From Chara braunii (lineage: Eukaryota > Streptophyta > Charophyceae > Charales > Characeae), in assembly GCA_003427395.1 (NCBI GenBank), contig BFEA01000381.1, forward strand, positions 777,162-801,726: a DNA stretch of 24,565 nucleotides, given 5' to 3'. Below the pieces are notes generated by a model. It was given only the letters and a program-made list of their open reading frames with translations. It ran no database searches and was not told where the DNA came from. Numbering within the stretch: position 1 is the first letter of the stretch; each line of letters begins with the position of its first letter. This document shows positions 17,910 through 24,565 of this stretch, piece after piece. Made by a program: the position numbers and the translations under genes.

Positions 17910-18983
17910 TCAGTATTTGTAGTCCTTAACGTGCAGACTCTCTAACGCTCCCTCGATCGCGGGAGCGCCACTGTATTTCCCGAGCGTCGCCTCCCCGTTG
18001 CCCTTGGCGCGCACAAAGAACGCCTTCTGGGCCGCCGCAACGTTCTCCACCTTGCCTCCCCACGCCTTGAGCGTGCTCGCCTGCAGCGCCCTCCCGTACG
18101 AGAANGACAGCGTCCATGGCTTCGTCGCCTCCAAAGCGTTCATCGCGTTCAGATTCAGGGTCGCCTCCTCCTCGCTCTGCCCGCCCGACAGNAACATGAT
18201 CCCGGGAACGGCCGCGGGAACCGTCCTCTGCAACGTCCTCACCGTGTACTTGCCCACCACCTCCGGCGCCACCTTCGCAGCGTCCGATCCNGGCGTGACC
18301 ATGTTCGGCTTCAGCAGCGTGCCCTCCAGNAGCACGTGGTGGTCGCTCAGAGCCTTGTACACCGCCGCCAGCACCTTCTCCGTCACCGCCGCGCTCTTCT
18401 CGATGTCGTGCGTGCCGTCGATCAGGATCTCCGGCTCCACNATCGGCACCAGCCCGTTCTCCTGGCAGATGGACGCGTACCTGGCCAGCCCATCCGCGTT
18501 GGACTGGATTGCCAGCGGCGTAGGGCATCCGTCTGCGCTGATCTTCAGGACAGCGCGCCACTTGGCGAACCGCGCGCCCGCCTGGTAGTACTTGGCNCAC
18601 CTGGCGCCCANTCCGTCGTGNCCTTGCGTCGTGGTCTCGCCCTTCGTGCCTGCCAGGGCCGCAACGCCGGTGTCGACCTTGATGCCNGGCACCACATCGG
18701 CCTCCTTGAGGANATCGACGAAAGGCTTCCCGTCTGCCGTCTTCTGGTAGAGCGTCTCCTCGAACAGAATGACGCCGCTGATGTACTGCATCGCCCCNGG
18801 AGCGGTGAAGAGAAGCTCCCTCAGAGCCCTCCTGTTGGATTCCACATTCTCCACGTTGATGCTGGCCAGTCTCTTCCCAATGGTGCCCGTGCTCTCGTCA
18901 GCGGCGAGAATACCCCTCCCAGGGGTCGCAATTTTCTTCGCCGTGGCGATGAGCTCGTCCGCGTACTTGCCAACGTGTGCCAT
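17910..18983 (-). CDS. FBA: Fructose-bisphosphate aldolase, class I, cytosolic type
   Basis: This enzyme reversibly splits fructose 1,6-bisphosphate into dihydroxyacetone phosphate and glyceraldehyde 3-phosphate in glycolysis and gluconeogenesis. The 357-residue product is full length for plant cytosolic aldolases (about 358) and has no plastid transit peptide. Visible catalytic residues are Asp29 in LAADEST, Lys102 in GIKVD, Lys141 in FAKWR, Glu183 and Glu185 in VEPEI, the Schiff-base Lys225 in GTLLKPN, and the C-terminal Tyr357 that closes the active site. SGGQSEEEA (266-274) binds phosphate. I chose the ATG at 18983 because [11 protein letters not shown] matches the family start and its context (AAAATGGC) is strong; upstream codons only translate a GGAA repeat. 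The frame has no intron, which is unusual for plant aldolases. Eleven single N bases lie in it, nine at third codon positions. It is GC-rich compared with its flanks. Confidence 0.97.
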   Translation of the reverse strand: MAHVGKYADELIATAKKIATPGRGILAADESTGTIGKRLASINVENVESNRRALRELLFTAXGAMQYISGVILFEETLYQKTADGKPFVDXLKEADVVXGIKVDTGVAALAGTKGETTTQXHDGXGARXAKYYQAGARFAKWRAVLKISADGCPTPLAIQSNADGLARYASICQENGLVPXVEPEILIDGTHDIEKSAAVTEKVLAAVYKALSDHHVXLEGTLLKPNMVTXGSDAAKVAPEVVGKYTVRTLQRTVPAAVPGIMXLSGGQSEEEATLNLNAMNALEATKPWTLXFSYGRALQASTLKAWGGKVENVAAAQKAFFVRAKGNGEATLGKYSGAPAIEGALESLHVKDYKY

Positions 18984-18984
18984 T

Positions 18985-19018
18985 TTCCTTCCTTCCTTCC
19001 TTCCTTCCTTCCTTCCTC
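18985..19018 (-). repeat. GGAA microsatellite in the aldolase 5' UTR
   Basis: About eight GGAA units (TTCC on the + strand) end two bases before the start codon. Length variation here would change leader length without touching the protein. Confidence 0.9.
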
Positions 19019-19126
19019 CGGTGTTTGGTAGGGTCTGAGCGATGGCAATCGATTCCGGCACTCGGTTAGAGGAAGGGCAGAAAACGTGTGAGAGCTCTTC
19101 TGTACCTGTCCTCTCGGAGGGTGCTA

Positions 19127-19134
19127 TATTTATA
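19127..19134 (-). promoter_or_regulatory. TATA box of the aldolase gene
   Basis: The - strand reads TATAAATA in a GC-rich setting, about 145 bases upstream of the ATG. A start site about 30 bases downstream (near 19100) would give a leader of roughly 115 bases that includes the GGAA repeat. The call rests on the consensus match and position only. Confidence 0.7.
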
Positions 19135-19246
19135 CTTCCTGATTCGTGAGGGCTGTTTGCCCCCACCTGCGTAGGCTCAGTTTTCTGGTTTCGAGCTTTC
19201 TGTTTATCTTCTCCAACATCAATGCAGGCTTTGATTCGGCGGCAAT

Positions 19247-19367
19247 GGGCCTCGCTGCACTACTCTCGAAATGTGCAAAACGAAGTGAATCTTCCGCTAC
19301 AATATGGAAAGATGCACGGTCATGATTTTTGTCTGTTGTGCATGTCGAGAGTAGTGCAGCGAGGCCC
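19247..19367. mobile_element. MITE copy B, GGGCCTC ends, AAT target duplication
   Basis: The left end GGGCCTCGCTGCACTACTCT (19247-19266), continuing to 19277, is matched in reverse complement at the right end, 19337-19367, with few mismatches. AAT flanks both sides (19244-19246 and 19368-19370), a 3-bp target duplication. The interior is also palindromic (GTGAATCTTCC against GGAAAGATGCAC). The 121-bp element has no coding capacity and sits just upstream of the aldolase TATA box, about 110 bases away. It shares terminal sequence and foldback form with 762-935. Confidence 0.87.
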
Positions 19368-19370
19368 AAT

Positions 19371-20068
19371 AAGAGAGCTGACCGAATCACGGTCTGCGGT
19401 GGGGAACAGCGCATGCGGGAAGCAGTCTTTTGTTTTTTTTTTCCCTTTATAAACCGACTTCGGGACTGGGCTTCCACTATGGCGGGGTGATAGGAGCATC
19501 CCAATCTTAGCGTTTCGCTCTAGAAAGATGCATCCCCTAGCCTCTTCCCCCCCAGTGAGGGCGTCGGAAGTGTCCTTCAACTTGAAAGCTGGCTGTTCGA
19601 GTCCTCTACACGTAGTGTAGTCCGAATGAACTAGCGGTGTAGGTACGCATTTTGTCAGCTTTCCATGGGTCCGAAGCGTCGGTCAGGTGACCCCACGAAT
19701 CCTCGGGTGGCCAAGTCCCACACTACCTGTCGGGAAAGTATAGGAACGAGGACCGTTCGTGTGTGTGACAGGCTTTTGAGCCCCAGGCGGCGAAGGAGTC
19801 GAACGGTCCTAATTTTGTTGTAGGGCAAATAGCAGGACCCTAGATCTTTCTCACACCCTCATTGGCCATCAACTGTGCGAGGTAATCTTTCTCATCGCTG
19901 AAGGGGTTTTCATTCATTCTTGGCTGGTGTTTTGAGGGGTCAGGAATGAAAACAGGTTTGGAAATAGGTAAGGGCCATATGGGTAGGCTTGCCTGCTCGA
20001 CCCCTCCAGCGTTGCCTCTGTATTGCACTGCAGCAGAGTGTGGCGCAGCCCACCTCCCCTCCGGGGGA

Positions 20069-20069
<1 letters not shown>
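19371..20069. other. Non-coding DNA, no gene seen
   Basis: No product is recognised. It contains a perfect 11-bp inverted repeat, AGGACCGTTCG at 19749-19759 and its complement at 19800-19810. The TGTTCGAGTCC at 19592 resembles a tRNA B box but has no matching stem or A box. Confidence 0.5.
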
Positions 20070-20126
<57 letters not shown>

Positions 20127-20132
20127 AAAAAA
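20070..20132. repeat. Poly-A followed by GAAA repeats
   Basis: Twenty-seven A are followed by about eight GAAA units and a second short A-run. It could be an old retroposon tail, but no body is recognisable to its left. Confidence 0.9.
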
Positions 20133-20186
20133 GGTAAAGAAATGTGTAAGTCTGAACAGACTGCCCCTGCACGTATTCTGACTGTG

Positions 20187-21059
20187 AGGACATACTCACA
20201 CGGGGACCTATAATCCCAAAGTCCCAAAGAAAAGGGGAAAAGGCCGGTCACACGGATCTATCAGATTCGCAAATGTACTATTCCAGTGCCCATTTGTCAG
20301 CGGCCTGGGAGGCCGCGGGGCAAGGGATTTTGTCGTCACCTCTGGAGGTGACCGCAAATTCCCTTTTTTTTTTTGCATTTTCTTCAAAAATTGACAAAAA
20401 TTCGTTCACAAAAGTTCTTGCACAATTGGTGGATGGCGCCGTGTGACCAGCCAAGTACCAAGAGGCTCGTTCGACACTCCTCGGGCGCGTGAACTCCCTG
20501 AGGAATTGTTCATTCCACCTATCCTCGGGGATGCGGTCGGGGATAAAAAAAATGAAAACACTCCGAAGGAAACTCCTTGGGCTCCGAGGATTCCCCAGCC
20601 ATTTCTTCTTTTTGCCCAAGGGACCTCACGAGGTCCCTTGTGCAAAAGGAATCCGCTGGAGAGGAGCGGGCACATGGGTAGAGAGACGTTACAACCAAGA
20701 ATCTGGATTGGGGCGGCACCCTATTGGCTGAAGGCCTCAAACACATTTGATTTTTTTTTTCTTTTCTTTTTTCTTGTCTGACATGGTTCGAAGGAAATGT
20801 CCTTGGGCGATGTCCCCGAGGACAGGTGGAACGATGGCAGGAATTTCCTTGAAAACCCCCAAGGAAACTTCCTTCGGCCCCGAGGACGCCCCAAGGAGTG
20901 TCGAACGAGCCCCTATATCCCCATTTCTCCAGACGGCCGCGACCTTGTCCCATCTGAAAAGGTACAGCAGTGTGACGTGAACCATGCCCAAAACCTCAAA
21001 TCGGCCCTTCCCAAATCCGCATATTTTGCGGATTTGGGGTCGCCGTGTGAGTATGCCCT
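20187..21059. mobile_element. Larger inverted-repeat element (outer of a nested pair)
   Basis: CATACTCACACGGGGACC at 20191-20208 is matched in reverse complement at 21038-21055 with one mismatch, and weaker matching continues inward. The right end has a second inverted copy (CATACTCACACACGG) at 21086-21100, so the true right boundary may be about 21103. The interior is packed with hairpins: 20294-20310 (7-bp stem), 20320-20365 (about 21-bp arms), 20617-20640 (11-bp arms) and 21011-21037 (11-bp arms, TATTT loop). No transposase is seen. Confidence 0.65.
20461..20914. mobile_element. Inner inverted-repeat element, about 454 bp
   Basis: The left end AGAGGCTCGTTCGACACTCC is matched in reverse complement at 20894-20914 with one mismatch in 21. 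Matching resumes inward around TTCCACCTRTCCTCGGGGA (20512-20531 and 20810-20829). It lies within the outer inverted repeat at 20187-21059, as a nested insertion would. No protein is encoded. Poly-T (20750-20772) lies inside. Confidence 0.72.
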
Positions 21060-21250
21060 GAGGGCAGATTTTGCAACTTTGCTCACCGTGTGTGAGTATG
21101 CCCTTAATGTTTCTGTGTCGGATACGTTTGTACAGTGCCAGTGCTCCACCTCACCAAATGTGGAAAATGAGAATGTATTTTAAGCCTGCAGATTGGAAGA
21201 TACATCCCAATAATTTTTGTCTTTGGTGTATGTGGTAAGTAGCGCCAAAG

Positions 21251-21334
21251 GCTGAAGAGTGGACGTCCACACACATAGCATGTGCGTGTGTGAGTAGGGG
21301 GGGCGCTGAAGAGTGGACGTCCACACACATAGCA
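21251..21334. repeat. 30-bp direct repeat containing a perfect palindrome
   Basis: A 30-base unit starting GCTGAAGAGTGGACGTCCAC occurs at 21251-21280 and 21305-21334. It contains the 12-bp palindrome GTGGACGTCCAC. The second copy ends 18 bases before the third adapter. Confidence 0.88.
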
Positions 21335-21352
21335 CATAGCATGTGTGTGTTC

Positions 21353-21390
21353 CTGTCTCTTATACACATCTAGATGTGTATAAGAGACAG
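21353..21390. other. Nextera mate-pair junction adapter (artefact), copy 3
   Basis: An exact 38-base copy of the adapter at 3016 and 3444. A 60-base segment (21391-21450) seen nowhere else in the window follows, then the second copy of the 3.1-kb block begins. Confidence 0.98.
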
Positions 21391-21450
21391 GGGTTAGAGG
21401 GGTTGGGGGGGTGGAGACGAAGGGGGAAAAACTTGTATGCTGCACGGCGA

Positions 21451-23648
21451 TAAGGATATCTGCAGACTATCTGCAAAGTAAGGGCAAACTAAATATAAGA
21501 CTAACTGCATAGGCTATCTGCAAAGTAACGGCAAACTAAATTTGGACTATAACTGCAGACTTCAGATAAAGTAGACTATCTGCAAAGCAATAGCAAACTA
21601 AATTTAGACTAACTGCAGAGGCTAACTGCAAAGTAATTGCAAACTAAATTTAGACTATAGCTGCAGACTGCAGACTAGCTGCATGGCAATTGCAAACTAA
21701 GTTTTAGACTATAATACTAACTGCAGGCTGCAGAGCAGACTATCTGCTGACGATAAACAGGCCAGTCATATAGTAACGTGCGGGCAGTTTGGTGTACTAT
21801 CATCTTTCTCCGAAAACAATTCCCCAGCATCATGACTGTATTCAGACCGGAATAGTTTTGGGTTCCAAATCTGGGGACACCATATTATGATGTGCCCATC
21901 CGTGTGGCAGGCACTTCAGGCACTGGCCCTTGTCCATCCTCGCCTGCCAGATTTCCTGGGTTATGCCCATTTTTTACTTCCAGGGCTGTCCGGTAGCTAG
22001 GTGAGGATGGGGTGGAAATAAAATTTTATTTTCTTCGTCTTCTTTTCTTTTCCATAGTTCTTGTCTCCCTTTCTGGCTGCTACAGTGGTGATGCCTCCAT
22101 TCACTGGCTCTCCGCTGCCTTCCTCTTCACGGTCGTTCCATTCAGGCACCATCTCTCCACCCTCGTTTCCATCGAGTAGCACTCTCCGAGTCAGCAAGAT
22201 AGTGGCCCCAGCTGCAGTAGCAGACATGGGGGTCGGGCAAGCGGTAGTGACACCGCAACAACAGTCGGAAGGGATCGTTGCAATCAATCCGTTAGTCGGT
22301 CAGCCAGCCACTAAGCCACTAAGCCAGTCAGTCGGTCAGTCAATCAGTCAGTCCGTGTCGCTCAGTCAATCCGTTAGTAACGGAGTCAATGCGTTAGTCA
22401 CTGAGTCAATCCGTTAGTCACTCAGTTAACTCGTCTTCAGTCGGTCATTCACAGTCAGGCAGTCGGTTAGTAACTCGGTCAATCCGTCAGTCACTGAGTC
22501 AATCCGTTAGTCACTCAGTCAATCCGTTAGTCACTCAGTCGACTTGTCATCGGTCGACCAATCACAGTCAGTCACTCCGTTAGTCACTGAGTCAATCCGT
22601 CAGTCACTCAGTAAACCTCTCATCAGTCTGGCCACTCACAGGCAGTCAGTCGGTTAGTCACTGAGTCAGTCCGTTAGTCACTCAGTCAACCTGTCATCAG
22701 TCGGGCCAATTGCAGTCAGTCAGTCGGTTAGTCACTCTGTCAATCCGTTAGTCACTGAGTCAATCCGTTAGTCACTCAGTCAACCTGTCATCAGTCGGCC
22801 AGTCACAGTCAGTCAGTCGGTTAGTCACTCAGTCAGTCTGTTAGTCAGTCAGTCCCATCAGCCACATTCAGTCAGTACAAGACTCACAGTCAGTTACAGG
22901 AGTCTCAGCGGTGCGGCGCAACCGGGAGCGCCGCGCCGCTCCGCTATCGACATGGGCCGGTTCGTGAGTTGGTGACGCCTTGTCGGCACGACCCCCTGCG
23001 AGGAATATCGAGGAGTTGATGTGGGCAGTGGGGATTACGGCGGCAGGCGATGGCTCGAGGTTCCGTTGGTTTTGTCTGGCGTGGCCATTGACGTGATGCT
23101 TCGGCTGAAGAGGTCTCTTGCTCCGTGCTTCGTTTATGTGGTGTCGTGGGTTGACGCACTAGAGGAAGGGGAGGCTGTCGGGGTGATTAGGATAGTCTTC
23201 ATGAGATTTTGGGCATGATAGTGGCCCTGCTCCTATGCTCTTGCACGAATCGAGTGGAGGTTGGTTGGGCAGCGCGGGCAGAAAGTGAGGAGCATCTTCT
23301 CATGCGGAGTGGGAGGAGGGAGGCTTGTTACAAGCTGGAGCGTCAAAAAGAGCTGGCGGTTTCCAGTGTTCGTTTGAGCTGGTTCACCGGCCAAAGATAC
23401 GGAAGCAGGTAGCGGCGCAATAATGACAGCGGCGATGGAGCAGGGAGAATTTCGTGCGAACATGTGTGGCGCTCTTCGTGTCGGCTGCCTTTTCAAATTG
23501 ATTTTGCTGATTGTATCTTCTAATTTCCTATATTCTTGCTCTAATCTAATGCTTACACAGTTATAATTTCAGCTTCTCAAATTTGGAAAAATAAACTCAC
23601 AATTTTATCTCCTATTTTCTGATCTGCCAAATTCCCATCTACATGTAC

Positions 23649-23714
<66 letters not shown>

Positions 23715-24532
23715 CCTTGAAATTCGACTAGAATTTCTAAAAGTCCCAAGTAAAGTTTTCTCATCTACATGTACACACATACACACAAACATATATTATC
23801 TATTCTGAATCACCAGTACAATTCGTCGGTTGAAAAAAAAAAAAAAAAGTCAGTCACATTTCGTCAGATTGTCAGTCATTACCAGCCTCTCCGTCACATT
23901 CATTCGATCATACAGTCTGTCTGCCATTCTGTCTGTCTGTCTTCCTGTCAGTCAATTGGTTTGTCTGTCGATCTGTCAGTCTGTCTGTCGATCTGTCAGT
24001 CTGTCTGTTGATCTGTCAGTCTTGTCCGTCTGTCCACCAATGAAAATAAGTCAGACAGTCAAATTCATTGTTCTTGAATTTACTGATCAATCGGGTATCA
24101 ACTAACTGACCGTTGACATCGAGTGGAGCGACCAATCAAGCGATCAATCAACTTTTTTTGGTTTTCAATGTGATGCTTAGGGTGTCTCCTGAGCGGAATT
24201 TGGAGGAAAGCTGTCTGGTTTCTACTCCATCGTTCTGTATTGAGTCTGAATGTTGAATATTGGTTCTCATCCTTCTGAGCCTTACTGTTTACAAAAAAAA
24301 AAAAAAAAAAAAAAAAGAGCCTTACTGTTTACCAGCAGATAAACCAATGTGCTGGCCTCTCAGATAGATGGTTTGCAACTTTGCACCCATGGATGGATGT
24401 TCAGGGTCTTGTCACCTGGCCATAATTACCAGCAGTATACATTAAATAAAAAACAGTCCAAATTTCTAAAGTAAATGTAAAAAGAAGTAAAAAAAAAACA
24501 CCACCATCAGACACACATGCATGCTACACACT

Positions 24533-24565
<33 letters not shown>
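21451..24565. repeat. 3.1-kb duplicated block, copy 2 (likely assembly duplicate)
   Basis: It repeats 3486-6600 at offset 17965 with one visible difference (24535). It contains the same minisatellite (21456-21755), AGTC satellite (22288-22902), GC hairpin (22907-22940), CA repeat (23647-23713), TCTG array (23915-24035) and poly-A insertion (24277-24332). It stops inside the GA microsatellite at the window end. Near identity in fast-changing repeats plus the adapter 61 bases upstream argue against a real duplication. Confidence 0.95.

Noticed and set aside
17926-19031. Long open frames on other phases across the aldolase
   Set aside because: They are shadows caused by the high GC content of the aldolase gene.
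18984-19166. A 61-residue N-terminal extension of the aldolase frame
   Set aside because: The extension translates a GGAA microsatellite and the promoter region, includes the TATA box, and is absent from the family.
19585-19610. B-box-like TGTTCGAGTCC suggesting a second tRNA or SINE
   Set aside because: No A box at a suitable distance and no stem pairing around it.

Overview
The window looks like nuclear DNA from a plant-lineage (streptophyte) eukaryote. The aldolase is of the plant cytosolic class I type, there is a short tract of the plant telomere motif TTTAGGG, and the rest is long non-coding sequence full of microsatellites, a SINE-like element and small foldback (MITE-like) elements. 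A charophyte alga such as Chara would fit this repeat-rich texture, but that is a guess. I see no bacterial operons, no CRISPR, no rRNA and no convincing functional tRNA gene.

Only two genes are convincing. On the + strand, 6779-7882 encodes a YRDC/Sua5-family threonylcarbamoyl-AMP synthase, which acts in making the t6A base of tRNA. On the - strand, 18983-17910 encodes a complete, uninterrupted class I fructose-bisphosphate aldolase of 357 residues, with a TATA box about 145 bases upstream of its start codon. The two are unrelated in function and lie about 10 kb apart. Nothing suggests that they work together.

Layout: 1-761 purine/pyrimidine-rich DNA; 762-935 MITE copy A; 1396-1770 a hairpin joined to a tRNA-derived SINE; 1771-3015 GT-rich DNA and microsatellites; 3016-3481 two sequencing adapters bracketing a copied 389-base piece; 3486-6600 copy 1 of a 3.1 kb block (minisatellite, AGTC satellite, microsatellites); 6779-7882 YRDC; 7963-8420 telomere-like and GGGTT repeats; 8421-13690 non-coding DNA with direct repeats, a foldback and homopolymer insertions; 13694-16859 several inverted-repeat elements; 17910-19134 the aldolase and its promoter; 19247-19367 MITE copy B; 20187-21103 nested inverted-repeat elements; 21353-21390 a third adapter; 21451-24565 copy 2 of the 3.1 kb block, running to the window end.

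The main caution is that the window is partly an assembly artefact. Three perfect 38-base Nextera mate-pair junction adapters are embedded in it. The 3.1 kb duplicated block has an adapter immediately or closely before both copies, and copy 2 stops inside a GA microsatellite. A 73-base exact repeat around a single N shows an unmerged contig overlap. The order of sequence across 3016-3481 and 21353-21390 should not be trusted. I found no credible new biological system. The best biological leads are a MITE family with GGGCCTC ends, the tRNA-derived SINE, the poly-A/T tracts flanked by exact direct repeats, and the nested elements at 20187-21103.
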